A DNA stretch of 64,000 nt from NCBI RefSeq assembly GCF_001592365.1, contig NZ_BCWU01000002.1, positions 62,001 through 126,000 of the forward strand. Reading direction: 5' to 3'. Every line of letters starts with the position of its first letter. Position 1 is the first letter of the stretch. This document shows positions 43,979-52,827 of this stretch, piece by piece. This stretch comes from Gordonia hydrophobica NBRC 16057 (GTDB taxonomy: Bacteria; Actinomycetota; Actinomycetes; Mycobacteriales; Mycobacteriaceae). A program made the translations under genes and the position numbers. The notes under the pieces were generated by a model. That model made no database searches and was not told where the DNA came from. It saw only the letters and a list, made by a program, of their open reading frames with translations.

Positions 43979-46474
43979 TTACCTCGAGGCGGCGAGCCGC
44001 GTCGGGCGGATCTCGTCGACCGCCACGGCGAACTGGGTGAGACCCTTGGCCCGCAACGTCGCCATCGTCTGATCCGAGACCTGCCCGGACAGCCTCACCC
44101 AGAGATCGTCGGGGGTGCTCAGCCGGCCGATGACCTGGTCGAGCAGTCGCTCGACGTGATCGCTGAGCTGCGTGCGCGGGTCGATGTCGATCAGCTTGTC
44201 GCGGACGTAGCTGTCGAGCGGTTCGGCCGCGAGGAGGTGCCGCGTCGGAATCCCGTAGGTCTCCGCCTGCAGCCGGTGCAGTTCCAGCCACACGCGATCC
44301 ACCTGCGCCACCATCTCTGGCAGGTTCAACAATCCCTGTGTGTTGGTCACGTAGCAGCCCACCTTGATCGGCACGCCGAGGTCGTCGCGAAGCTTCGCCA
44401 GCGCGGCAGCCTCAGCGACACCGCTGGTCCGCGGACTCACGAAGCACACGTCGATCTGTCGGTCCGACGACGCCCGCGTCAGCCCGCGCAGCTGCGCGGC
44501 CACCAGTTCCGGAGCGCCCAACGGCATCGCGATCTGTGGGTGCAGCGCGAAGAGCCCGGCGCCCGAGAGGAGTTCGGCCACGTCGTCGGAATGGAAGTCG
44601 AGCCCGCGGATGTCGATGGCGGTGACCTCGGGATGCGACAGCAGCGGCGCGAACGCCTCCGCCACCGCGTTCTCGAGTTCGATCGCCACCGACGACAGGT
44701 CATTGCCCTGGTCCAGGCTCGCCACGATAGCACTGAAGTGCCCGGATGTGACCAGGACGTCGTCGACCGCGGTCACCAACCCGGTCCCTCCGCGCCGGAA
44801 GATGTCGCCGACCTGCGCTGCGGTGTGCGCCCGTCCGAGCACGGCCAGATCGGCGGTGCTCGTAGCGGTCATCGCCAGCAGGCGATCGAGTCCGTCGCCC
44901 TGGCCGGAGGCACCGTCGACCAGATCGAGGGAGCCCTCGATGACCTCGCCGGTCGAGCCGTCGAGACTGACGGTGTCGCCAGCGCGCCACTGGCGGTCCC
45001 CGACCGACATCACGCCGGTCGCCGGGTCGATCACCAACTCGGCGCATCCGACGATGCAGGTGGTGCCGAGCGCTCGCGCGACGACGGCGGCATGCGAGGT
45101 GGAGCCGCCCGTGGCCGTGACGATGCCCTTCGCCGCGATCATTCCGTGCAGATCGGTCGGGCTGGTCACCGGACGTGCCAGGATCACCGGTGCACCGGCT
45201 TTCGCCGCGTCCTCGGCCGCATCCGAATCGAAGGCCAGCGTGCCGACGACTTGGCCGGGCGACGCGCCGACTCCGACGGTGATCACCCGGCCGGCCGAGC
45301 GCGCGTCGGACAGTTGGGTCGGATCGAAGCCGGGCCGCTGGACGTCACGGATGTGGTTCAGCGAGACCGACGCGAGCGCGGTCGCATCGTCGACGATGCC
45401 TTCGTCGCGCATGTCGGCGGCGATGCGGATCGCGGCCCGCGCGGTTCGTTTGGCGCTGCGGAACTGCAGCATGTAGAGCTTTCCCCGCTCGACGGTGAAC
45501 TCGATGTCGAGCATGTCACGCCGCAGTCGTTCCAGGTCCGCGCAGGTCTGCACCAGATCGCGGTAGGCGTCGGGCGCGTTCTCCGCCATCGTCGAGACGG
45601 GGTCGGGCGTGAACGTTCCCGACACCACGTCCTCGCCCTGGCTGGCTTCGAGGTACTCGCCGAACATGCCCGGCTCGCCGGTCACCGGGTTGCGGGTGAA
45701 CACCACACCCGACCCGCTGTCGGCGTCGAGGTTGCCGAACACCATCGTCTGCACCACGACCGCCGTGCCCATGTCGTGTGCGATTCCGTGAAGATTGCGG
45801 TAGGTGATCGCGCGCCGGGTGTTCCAGGATCGGAACACCGCCTCCACCGCACCGACCAGTTGGTCGTGCGGATCGGTCGGCACGACGTCGTCGCACTCGT
45901 CGGCGAGCCGGTCCGCGCAGAACCCCCACACGGCGTCGTACACCTGTCCCGGATCGGCGCCGTCCGGCAGCGAGCCGAGCAATTCGAGGAACTCGTCGCG
46001 CTCGGGTACGTCGAACGCGCCCAGAACGGTCTCGGCGTACATGCCGTGGAAGCGGAAGACGACGTCGGCCATGAACGTGGTCGACCCCGTCGCCTCCGCC
46101 AACGCCACGGCCGCGTCGCGGTTGAGCCCGAGGTTGAGCACCGTGTCCATCATGCCCGGCATCGAGACCGGCGCACCGGAGCGGACCGAGAGCAGCAGCG
46201 GCATCGGGCCGGCGCCGAACGTCTTCTCCGTCGCTTCTTCCACCGCACGCAGTCGTGCATCGATCTCGTGAGTGAGGTCTTCCGGAACCGATCCGACGTT
46301 CAGATAGCGGTGGCAGGCCGCAGTGGAGATCACGAAACCGGGCGGCACGCGGAGTCCGGCCCGCGTCATCTCGATGAGGCCGAACCCCTTGCCGCCGACC
46401 TCGTCGAGCTGGACGTCCCCGGGTTGATCGAAGGCGCGGGTGAATTGATATGCGGGGACGGTCGCATTGCTCAT
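43979..46474 (-). CDS. Pyruvate phosphate dikinase-like phosphotransferase with degenerate PEP domain
   Basis: 831 residues. N-terminal ATP-grasp half carries the PPDK hallmark LLSVRSGAPVSMPGMMDT (about 94-111) and GSGVVFTRNPVTGE; the swivel domain has TGGSTSHAAVVARALG with His461 as phosphocarrier. The C-terminal barrel aligns with PPDK but its key residues are lost: RTEH becomes AVDD (about 570), GTMIEIP becomes GCYVTNT (about 707), and the final CSP becomes AVD (about 819). So it should take phosphate from ATP but cannot do normal pyruvate/PEP chemistry. Last gene of a four-gene operon. Confidence 0.8.
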   Translation of the reverse strand: MSNATVPAYQFTRAFDQPGDVQLDEVGGKGFGLIEMTRAGLRVPPGFVISTAACHRYLNVGSVPEDLTHEIDARLRAVEEATEKTFGAGPMPLLLSVRSGAPVSMPGMMDTVLNLGLNRDAAVALAEATGSTTFMADVVFRFHGMYAETVLGAFDVPERDEFLELLGSLPDGADPGQVYDAVWGFCADRLADECDDVVPTDPHDQLVGAVEAVFRSWNTRRAITYRNLHGIAHDMGTAVVVQTMVFGNLDADSGSGVVFTRNPVTGEPGMFGEYLEASQGEDVVSGTFTPDPVSTMAENAPDAYRDLVQTCADLERLRRDMLDIEFTVERGKLYMLQFRSAKRTARAAIRIAADMRDEGIVDDATALASVSLNHIRDVQRPGFDPTQLSDARSAGRVITVGVGASPGQVVGTLAFDSDAAEDAAKAGAPVILARPVTSPTDLHGMIAAKGIVTATGGSTSHAAVVARALGTTCIVGCAELVIDPATGVMSVGDRQWRAGDTVSLDGSTGEVIEGSLDLVDGASGQGDGLDRLLAMTATSTADLAVLGRAHTAAQVGDIFRRGGTGLVTAVDDVLVTSGHFSAIVASLDQGNDLSSVAIELENAVAEAFAPLLSHPEVTAIDIRGLDFHSDDVAELLSGAGLFALHPQIAMPLGAPELVAAQLRGLTRASSDRQIDVCFVSPRTSGVAEAAALAKLRDDLGVPIKVGCYVTNTQGLLNLPEMVAQVDRVWLELHRLQAETYGIPTRHLLAAEPLDSYVRDKLIDIDPRTQLSDHVERLLDQVIGRLSTPDDLWVRLSGQVSDQTMATLRAKGLTQFAVAVDEIRPTRLAASR

Positions 46475-46478
46475 CTCG

Positions 46479-47099
46479 TCATTCCTTCCGCTTGAGGCCG
46501 AGGGTGCGGAGCAGGTCTTCGTGGAACTCGAACCAGATGTTGTGCACGGAGTCCCGCGTGGGATCGGACACGAAGGCGATGTCGCCGCCGTCGACCTTTG
46601 CGAGAGAGTCGCGGAAGCGGTCGATGTAGATGAGGAATCGCGGGTCGCGGTCGCCCAGGATCTCGAGCAGATTCGACAGCCGGGAGACCAGCCGATCGAT
46701 CTGCGCGATCATCTTGTTGTCGTAGTCCGGATCGGAGTGATCGTTGACGATCTTCCGGCCGCCGACGTCGATCTGCTGCCAGGCCGACATGGTCTTGAGG
46801 AAGCGAGCATTCACATCCTCGAACTTGCTCGCGACGGTCTGGACTGCGGGATCGGTGCGGACGGCCGCATAGACCTCCGCGGCCGATGCGGTGAGCGCGT
46901 CGGCGCAGGCATCGGTCGGCAGCGCGTTCTCGCCGACCCGGGCGATGAGGTTGCGTTCGGCGAGCGCGTCGAGCGCGCTCTGCGCGACACCGGCGTCAAG
47001 CGTGGTGGTGTCCACGACACCGGTCACGGTGGCCATCTTCTTCAGGGCGACGGCGTTGAGGGCCTCGTAGAGAGTCTTGTCGAGTGCGGTGTACTGCAT
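46479..47099 (-). CDS. Unrecognised 206-residue helical protein of the phosphotransfer operon
   Basis: Mostly helical. Residues about 20-70 (KKMATVTGVVDTTTLDAGVA) look like a winged-helix-type module, followed by long amphipathic helices (KMIAQIDRLVSRLSNLLEIL). No catalytic motif is apparent. The ATG at 47099 is chosen because an in-frame upstream extension is unlikely coding. Its neighbours, 4 bases before the PPDK-like gene and after the 478-residue protein, suggest a subunit or partner of the phosphotransfer complex. Confidence 0.6.
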   Translation of the reverse strand: MQYTALDKTLYEALNAVALKKMATVTGVVDTTTLDAGVAQSALDALAERNLIARVGENALPTDACADALTASAAEVYAAVRTDPAVQTVASKFEDVNARFLKTMSAWQQIDVGGRKIVNDHSDPDYDNKMIAQIDRLVSRLSNLLEILGDRDPRFLIYIDRFRDSLAKVDGGDIAFVSDPTRDSVHNIWFEFHEDLLRTLGLKRKE

Positions 47100-47208
47100 G
47101 TGTGTTTTCCTTGCGAATTGCTGGGACGACTCAGCGGTGGTCGGTGCCGTGGTGGAGCCACGCACCGACCACCGCCGAGTCACGACGTCGTCGAGGAGTT
47201 CGGACGGG

Positions 47209-48645
47209 TCAGGTCCAGCGATACTTGGACGCGCGAAGATCGGCGCCCTCACCGAACGGCAGGTACCCCTTGCCGGAGAAGATGCGCTGCGGCACCACTT
47301 CCTGCGCGAACCCGCGCTTATTGATGTCGTAGTAGTAGTTGGCGACGCGCTGGTCCACCTCCCACATGTCGTAGTCGCGGCACGCCTTCTCGTACACGCC
47401 GGCCTTGCGCAGGTGCGGCGCGATCATGTCGATGTAGTACACGTACTGCCCCGACCAGATCAGGTCGCGTCGAGGCATCCGCGAGATCTTGCGGTACAGC
47501 TTCATCGTCGCCTCCTGCACCTTCGGCACCTCTCCGGCGAGTTCGGCGAAGCTCAGCGATCGCAACTGCTCCATGGGCGTATCGAACTTCTCACGCGCGA
47601 AGACGGCGCCACCGACGATGTGCGGCAGGTAGTTCTTGGGTCGCGTGAACGTGGTGGAGATGTCGTTGACGCGGATCTCCTGCAGCCCCATCCCGTTCGG
47701 GTCGATCTCGAGGGCGACCGTGTACGAGTACGGCAGACCCGCGTCCTCGCAGACGTCGGCCCAGTGGAAGATCGGCTCGTTGACGAAGAGGTCGCGGAGG
47801 ATCAGAACGTTCCCGTTGGGCAGCTCGTACGGTCCGGTGTCGCCCAAGCCGAGCCGGTTGTCGAAGTGCTGCAGGAAGGCCAGCAGTTCGGCCGCCGCGT
47901 TGAAGCGGGTGAAGCCCTGGTAGTCCGGGCTGCCCTCCTCCAGCGGCGACAACTGTCCGGTGAGCGTGGCGAGGAAGTCCGCATCGTGGATGTTGCAGCG
48001 GAAGTTGTCCTGCGAGTTGAGAATGTAGCCGTCCTGCCGCTTGCCCCACAGCACACGCTGCATGAACTTGAGCATCGTGTTGGACTCTTCCACATAGTCG
48101 TCGGGGCCGATCGCTTCCAGCGCCAGCAGCGCACAGCGCCCCATGCCGAATCCGACCGCGCCGATCGCCCAGTCGTGGACGGCGTTGACCTTGGTGCCGA
48201 TCTCGCGCCGCGCCGAGGCGCCGATGTCCATGACGCCCTGCGCGCCGACTTCATCGGTCGCCAACCGGAGGAACTCCGGCCAGCGGTAGAACTCGTGCAT
48301 GAACGCCAGGATCTCGTACTCCTGGCGCGGGATCATTCCCGATGCGCCCTCGGTGGCGCGCATGACGAGCGTGTCCCAGATGTTCCACGCCAGGTAGTTG
48401 TTCAGGTCGTTGAGCTCGTCGATCGTGAACTGGTCCTTGAGGACCTCGTCCTTCGAGACCCGCTCCAGCACGCCGGACTTCGCGCGCTCCCGCATCATTC
48501 GGTCGCCCAGGATTCCATCGGCGACCGGCTCCAGACCGACGAAGTTCCCTTCGAAGGTCAAGTCCTGGAAGCGGAGTCCGTTGTCGTCCGGCTGGTAACG
48601 CTGCTTGTAGGTGGCTGCTGCGACGGCTTCGGTGTTGCTGCTCAT
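47209..48645 (-). CDS. Unrecognised 478-residue protein of the phosphotransfer operon
   Basis: I cannot place it in a family. Sequence is rich in aromatic residues (FYRWPEFLRLA, AWNIWDTLVM, SGQYVYYIDMI) and acidic/His patches (HDWAIGAVGFGMGR, NDISTTFTRPKNYLPHIVGG), and has no signal peptide or membrane segment. Length and mixed alpha/beta pattern suggest a cytosolic or compartment-lumen enzyme. It is the second gene of the operon and the best candidate for the acceptor-binding or substrate-converting subunit. GAGACG lies before ATG 48645. Confidence 0.55.
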   Translation of the reverse strand: MSSNTEAVAAATYKQRYQPDDNGLRFQDLTFEGNFVGLEPVADGILGDRMMRERAKSGVLERVSKDEVLKDQFTIDELNDLNNYLAWNIWDTLVMRATEGASGMIPRQEYEILAFMHEFYRWPEFLRLATDEVGAQGVMDIGASARREIGTKVNAVHDWAIGAVGFGMGRCALLALEAIGPDDYVEESNTMLKFMQRVLWGKRQDGYILNSQDNFRCNIHDADFLATLTGQLSPLEEGSPDYQGFTRFNAAAELLAFLQHFDNRLGLGDTGPYELPNGNVLILRDLFVNEPIFHWADVCEDAGLPYSYTVALEIDPNGMGLQEIRVNDISTTFTRPKNYLPHIVGGAVFAREKFDTPMEQLRSLSFAELAGEVPKVQEATMKLYRKISRMPRRDLIWSGQYVYYIDMIAPHLRKAGVYEKACRDYDMWEVDQRVANYYYDINKRGFAQEVVPQRIFSGKGYLPFGEGADLRASKYRWT

Positions 48646-48668
48646 GGTGATTCGTCTCCTGTTCCAGT

Positions 48669-49082
48669 TCAGACCAGGACGACGCGGCCGGTCTCGGGGT
48701 CGTCGCAGACCAGCTGCACCTTCTTGCCGACCAGGGCTTCGATCATCTCGTCGAAGTGGGCCTCGTCGGCGCCACCGACCTCATAGCGAGAGTCACTGTC
48801 GGTCAAATACGCCGTCATGACGCACGGCGTTTGAAACTCTCGCGAGAGGATCCCCAGGTGGGATTCGGGTGCGCCGGACATCGTGACGATGCCGAGCGCG
48901 CCCATGCTCAGCGCCGGAGTGAGGAATGTGGTGGTCCCGCCTCGTACGAGGAGGATGTGATCAGCCAGCTGACCCGAACTCACGATATCGATGACGTCCT
49001 GAGGAGTTTCGAGATACTTGACCTCGCCGACCGGAGTCTTCGACGTTTCGAAGGCATTGAAGCCCTCCGCAACTACCTGCAT
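48669..49082 (-). CDS. Stand-alone PEP-utilising-type swivel (phosphohistidine) domain
   Basis: 137 residues. DHILLVRGGTTTFLTPAL and the SGAPESHLGILSREFQTPCV segment resemble the mobile domain of PEP synthase and PPDK, where a His carries phosphate; here the candidate is His75. There is no ATP-grasp or PEP barrel. GGAAGGA precedes the ATG at 49082. As first gene of the operon it may accept or relay phosphate from the PPDK-like enzyme, as small subunits do in phenylphosphate synthase. Confidence 0.65.
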   Translation of the reverse strand: MQVVAEGFNAFETSKTPVGEVKYLETPQDVIDIVSSGQLADHILLVRGGTTTFLTPALSMGALGIVTMSGAPESHLGILSREFQTPCVMTAYLTDSDSRYEVGGADEAHFDEMIEALVGKKVQLVCDDPETGRVVLV

Positions 49083-49184
49083 GGTGTTCCTTCCAGAAAC
49101 GGACAGTGATGTTCCGTAGCTCACAATGCCCCAAGGGTATGTGTCAGCTCACTTCTCCGCAGGACAGAGATGCCCGGCCTCAAC

Positions 49185-49199
49185 TATCCGTGACGGATA
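49185..49199. promoter_or_regulatory. 15-bp palindrome upstream of phosphotransfer operon
   Basis: TATCCGT-G-ACGGATA is a perfect palindrome about 100 bases before the 137-residue swivel gene and between it and the convergent SDR end. Likely operator for the operon. Confidence 0.45.
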
Positions 49200-49253
49200 A
49201 CAGGTGATGCAGCGTCCGCACGCCGTGAGAATCAGTCGGCGAGACCGGCCCAC

Positions 49254-50063
49254 TCACCCGATCGTGACGAGCGAGCCGCCGTCGACGGGCAGACTGACAC
49301 CGGTGATGAACGCTGCCTCGTCCGAGGCCAGGAACAGCGCAGCGTTCGCGATGTCCCACCCGGTCGGCGTGTGGCCCGCGAGCGGAATCCGCGCAGCCCG
49401 CTCCGATGCGATCTCCTCCCGCGATCGGCCACTGCGTTCGGCGCGCGCGTCCACGGCGACCGCGGTCTCGATCCGTCCAGGCAGGATCGCGTTGCACCGA
49501 ATCCCATACTCGGCGTTGCGCACCGCGAACTGCTGACTGAAGGCGATCATCCCCGCCTTGCTGGTCCGGTACGTGACATACGGGGTGGTGGTCTCGATGG
49601 CCGACATCGACGACACGTTCACGACGACCCCGGACCGCTGCGCCCGCATGATCGGTTCGACGGCCTGCGCCGCCATGATGGCCCCGCGCAGGTTGATCGC
49701 ATTGACGGAGTCGAAGATGTCTTCGGTCAGGCTCTCGAGCGGCTGATCGTTGCCCAACACATTGACGCCGACGTTGTAGTGAAGGATGTCCACCCGCCCC
49801 CATCGTCGCATCGTCTCGTCGACGGCCGCCCGAAGCGACTTGGCATCGGTGACGTCGGCGGCGAAGTATGCGCCGTCGGCCCGCGCCGAGTCGTTCGCCA
49901 TCTCGACGGTCTCCCGAGCAGCATCCGCATTGCGGTCGACCGCCATCACGGCCGCCCCCTCCTGCAAGAATCGCAACGCCGTCGCACGACCGTTGCCGAT
50001 CGTCGGGCCCGGACTCTGTCCCGCACCGATCACTATCGCGACTTTGTCCTGCAACCTCGTCAT
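49254..50063 (-). CDS. Short-chain dehydrogenase/reductase
   Basis: 269 residues. Cofactor motif is GAGQSPGPTIGNGRA rather than TGxxxGIG, a variant with an insertion; NVG (HYNVGVNV) replaces NAG; catalytic SSMSAIE and YVTYRTSKAG (YxxxK) are present. C-terminus LPVDGGSLVTIG. Diverges from the IclR gene at 50282, so it is a likely target of that regulator. Substrate unknown. Confidence 0.82.
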   Translation of the reverse strand: MTRLQDKVAIVIGAGQSPGPTIGNGRATALRFLQEGAAVMAVDRNADAARETVEMANDSARADGAYFAADVTDAKSLRAAVDETMRRWGRVDILHYNVGVNVLGNDQPLESLTEDIFDSVNAINLRGAIMAAQAVEPIMRAQRSGVVVNVSSMSAIETTTPYVTYRTSKAGMIAFSQQFAVRNAEYGIRCNAILPGRIETAVAVDARAERSGRSREEIASERAARIPLAGHTPTGWDIANAALFLASDEAAFITGVSLPVDGGSLVTIG

Positions 50064-50120
50064 TGCTCATCCTCCATGCCGGTCGACTTCCAAACGGTCC
50101 ATCAGACCAGATGAACCACG

Positions 50121-50191
50121 TGCGTACATATTACCGTATATGCGTACGTGAATTGGTAGATTTTTCGACCGACTCGCGAACATGCGTACGT
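50121..50191. promoter_or_regulatory. Repeated TGCGTAC motifs between SDR and IclR genes
   Basis: TGCGTAC occurs at 50121-50127, 50141-50147 and 50183-50189, the first two exactly 20 bases apart, in the divergent gap. Repeats on one helix face are typical of tetrameric IclR operator sites. Confidence 0.45.
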
Positions 50192-50281
50192 CATTTGAGA
50201 CAGCGATGCGTAAACCGACTACGCTCGTTCGTAACTGAGGACAGTCCCGGCCGAGCCGCGACCGGACACGAAGGATGCTGA

Positions 50282-51034
50282 ATGTCAGTGAACACCCGCG
50301 AGGCCAAGCCCGCACCCGCATCGAACGAACATCGGACCGTCAGCCGCGTGATGACGATCCTGGAACTCGTCATCGCCAACGAACCCTCCGGACTTCGGCT
50401 GGCCGACCTGCCGGAGATGCTCGACGCCCCCAAGTCGTCGATCCACGGCCTCGCCCGAGGTCTGGTCGCCACCGGCTACCTCCGGGAGCACCAGGGTCGG
50501 TATTTCCAGGGTCCCGCCGTGGCGATGCTGGCCTTCAGCGGCCAGGAGGTCCCGGCGGCGTTTCACCATGCACTCGAGGAACTGGTCGAGATCTCGAAGG
50601 AGACCGCGATCCTGGCCACGCTGGCCGGCGACACCGTGATCAACATCGACATCATCGAGCCGCAGCAGATGATTCGCGCCACCCCGCCGCTCCATGTCCG
50701 CCGCCCGCTCTGGCCCAACAGTTACGGGAAAGTGTTCCTCGCCCACATGAGCGAGCAGCGCCGGAACTCCTATCTGCGCAGAAAGCACGCGGACGAGACC
50801 GAACAGGAGCAGATCCGTGCGGAGCTGGAAACGATCCGTACCTCCGGCTTCGCCGTCAACAAGGGCGAAGCCGACGCGGACCTCTACGGCGTCGCGTGTC
50901 CGATCGTCACCGGCGGATCGGACGTGACCCTGGCGATCGGTGTCGCGGGCCCCGCGTCGCGGATCGCCGACCGCATCGATGAGATCGCACTGTCCGTCCA
51001 ACGCGTCGCCCAGGAACTGTCGCCCCCGAACTGA
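50282..51034 (+). CDS. IclR family transcriptional regulator
   Basis: 250 residues. Winged helix (LRLADLPEMLDAPKSSIHGLARGLVATGYL) and effector domain (PLWPNSYGKVFLAHMSEQRRNSYL, then AIGVAGPASRI). Clear start ATG. Diverges from the SDR gene; the convergent MHS transporter follows after a strong terminator. Likely controls the SDR and perhaps the nearby transporter and CoA genes. Confidence 0.88.
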   Translation: MSVNTREAKPAPASNEHRTVSRVMTILELVIANEPSGLRLADLPEMLDAPKSSIHGLARGLVATGYLREHQGRYFQGPAVAMLAFSGQEVPAAFHHALEELVEISKETAILATLAGDTVINIDIIEPQQMIRATPPLHVRRPLWPNSYGKVFLAHMSEQRRNSYLRRKHADETEQEQIRAELETIRTSGFAVNKGEADADLYGVACPIVTGGSDVTLAIGVAGPASRIADRIDEIALSVQRVAQELSPPN

Positions 51035-51057
51035 TACCGGCACACCGCAGACAGACT

Positions 51058-51097
51058 TCAGGGCGATTCCACGACGTGCGTCGTGGAATCGCCCTGA
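51058..51097. terminator. 18-bp perfect hairpin between IclR and transporter genes
   Basis: Stem 51058-51075 with 51080-51097, 4-nt loop (GTGC), between convergent genes. Strong bidirectional terminator candidate. Confidence 0.8.
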
Positions 51098-51112
51098 GTC
51101 GTCGGGAGACGA

Positions 51113-52582
51113 TCAGTCGGTCAACAGCTTCTGTTCCGGCCGCGACTGTGCGGGGATCGTGCGATCCATCTCTTCGAAATCGCTCGTCGTCGGGCTCTGG
51201 ACCGCCCCCGACTCCGCTTGGTCGACCGACCCGGCAGCCGTGTCGCCGATCTCTTCGAGATCGATGCCGCCGCCTTCGCGCAGCCTCGTGATCACGAAGG
51301 CCGACAGCGCGATGATCACCAGCGTCAGCGCCATGACGGCGTAGATGCCGAACGAATCGGCCAGGGCGGTCGCCACGAACGGCGCCGGCGCCGAGAAGAC
51401 CAGGTTCGAGAAGGTGATCGAGATGGCCGAACCGGAGAAGCGGTACTTGGTCGGGAACTGCTCAGCGTAGAACGCCGCATACGGACCACCGGCGAGCTGC
51501 GTCGAGCACATGGCGATGATCACCGCGAGCCCGACCAGCGGCACCGAGCCGAAATGCATGAACGAGAAGAACGCGCCCATACCGATCGCGCAGCCGGCGA
51601 GTGCCGTCAGAATCGTCTTACGACGCCCGACGCGGTCGGAGATCCATCCACCGAAAAGGCACGCGGGGACCGCGAGAGCCGAACCGACGACCAGGATGAG
51701 GAAAGCGGTGTTGCTCTGCATGCCGCCCTCGGACTTCATCAGACTCAGTCCGTACACGGTCACGAGGTAGAAGGTCGACAGCACGCCGCCCCAGGCGAGC
51801 GTGAGCAGGAAGACCGTCTTCGGGAAGGCCGCCACGACTCCGAGCCCGGAATCGCGTTCGATGGCGCCCGCCTGCTGCACGTCGTCCTTCACGACGGTGA
51901 ACACCGGCGTCTCGTCGAGCTTCATTCGCACCACCGCGGCAACCGCCACGATGGCGATGCTCATCAGGAAGGGCAGTCGCCAACCCCACGACTCCCACTG
52001 CTGTTCGGTGAGAACCGACGTCAACAGAACCAGGAGAAGATTGGCGCAGACCTGGCTGATCGGCGAACCCGACGACGGGATGGACCCGAAGAATCCGCGA
52101 CGGTTGGACGGAGCGTGCTCCATGACCATCAGCTGACTGCCCGTGGCCTCGCCGCCCAACGAGAATCCCTGAAGGAATCTGAGCCCCACAAGAATGGAGG
52201 CGATGACGATTCCCTGACCCGTCGGCAGCAGGCCGATGACCACCGATGAGACACCCATGAGAAGCAGAGTCAGGTGAAGCACCGGGCGACGGCCGTACTT
52301 GTCGCCGAGGTGACCGAACACGATCGCACCCAGCGGCCTGGCAAGGAATCCCGCACCGAACGTTGCGAACGACGCGAGCAGGCCTGCCGACGGCCCGAGG
52401 TCGTGGAAGAACAGTTTGGGGAACAACGTGGCGGCCAAGAGGCCATAGACGGTGAAGTCGAAGTACTCGAGCGCCGAACCGAGCGTTCCGCTGACGACAG
52501 CGCGCTTGCTCATCACCGTCACCTGGGTGGCACCGTGAGACTGAGACTCCGGATCACCTGCCTGCGATTGCGACAAGGTCAT
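51113..52582 (-). CDS. MFS transporter, metabolite:H+ symporter (MHS) family
   Basis: 489 residues with about 12 membrane segments. The opening LEYFDFTVYGLLAATLFPKLFF and GHLGDKYGRRPVLHL are MHS signatures (ShiA/KgtP branch), so it likely imports a carboxylic acid. Strong AAGGAGG before the ATG at 52582. C-terminal cytosolic tail is about 45 residues. The upstream gap has TTACGTAC-N16-GTACGTAA, a probable operator. Confidence 0.87.
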   Translation of the reverse strand: MTLSQSQAGDPESQSHGATQVTVMSKRAVVSGTLGSALEYFDFTVYGLLAATLFPKLFFHDLGPSAGLLASFATFGAGFLARPLGAIVFGHLGDKYGRRPVLHLTLLLMGVSSVVIGLLPTGQGIVIASILVGLRFLQGFSLGGEATGSQLMVMEHAPSNRRGFFGSIPSSGSPISQVCANLLLVLLTSVLTEQQWESWGWRLPFLMSIAIVAVAAVVRMKLDETPVFTVVKDDVQQAGAIERDSGLGVVAAFPKTVFLLTLAWGGVLSTFYLVTVYGLSLMKSEGGMQSNTAFLILVVGSALAVPACLFGGWISDRVGRRKTILTALAGCAIGMGAFFSFMHFGSVPLVGLAVIIAMCSTQLAGGPYAAFYAEQFPTKYRFSGSAISITFSNLVFSAPAPFVATALADSFGIYAVMALTLVIIALSAFVITRLREGGGIDLEEIGDTAAGSVDQAESGAVQSPTTSDFEEMDRTIPAQSRPEQKLLTD

Positions 52583-52649
52583 GCCGCCTCCTTAAGTCGT
52601 TCTGCGAACCATGGTGCGCCTTACTGAAGCCAACCACCAGTGTTCTTGA

Positions 52650-52681
52650 TTACGTACGAGCCTACGATATTCTGTACGTAA
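52650..52681. promoter_or_regulatory. TTACGTAC/GTACGTAA inverted repeat upstream of MHS transporter
   Basis: Perfect 8-bp arms at 52650-52657 and 52674-52681 with a 16-nt spacer, about 70-100 bases upstream of the transporter start. Similar ACGTAC-containing repeats occur upstream of the transporter at 31885 and in the gap at 50121-50191. Confidence 0.45.
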
Positions 52682-52827
52682 CAGTGTGTCAAGAGTCTCA
52701 CTCGACAAGAATTCGTGACGGGTCACGCAGACGACCGAGTTCCCCCTCCGTCGCCGAACCGCCTAGTGACGGCCGGCCGAACCGGGCGATGATCGCAGCG
52801 TCAAACGTCTGGCCATTCATATTCTCG

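Noticed and set aside
43892..46495. 867-codon plus-strand open frame opposite the PPDK-like gene
   Set aside because: Arg/His/Asp-rich composition and no motifs; it mirrors the strongly conserved minus-strand gene.
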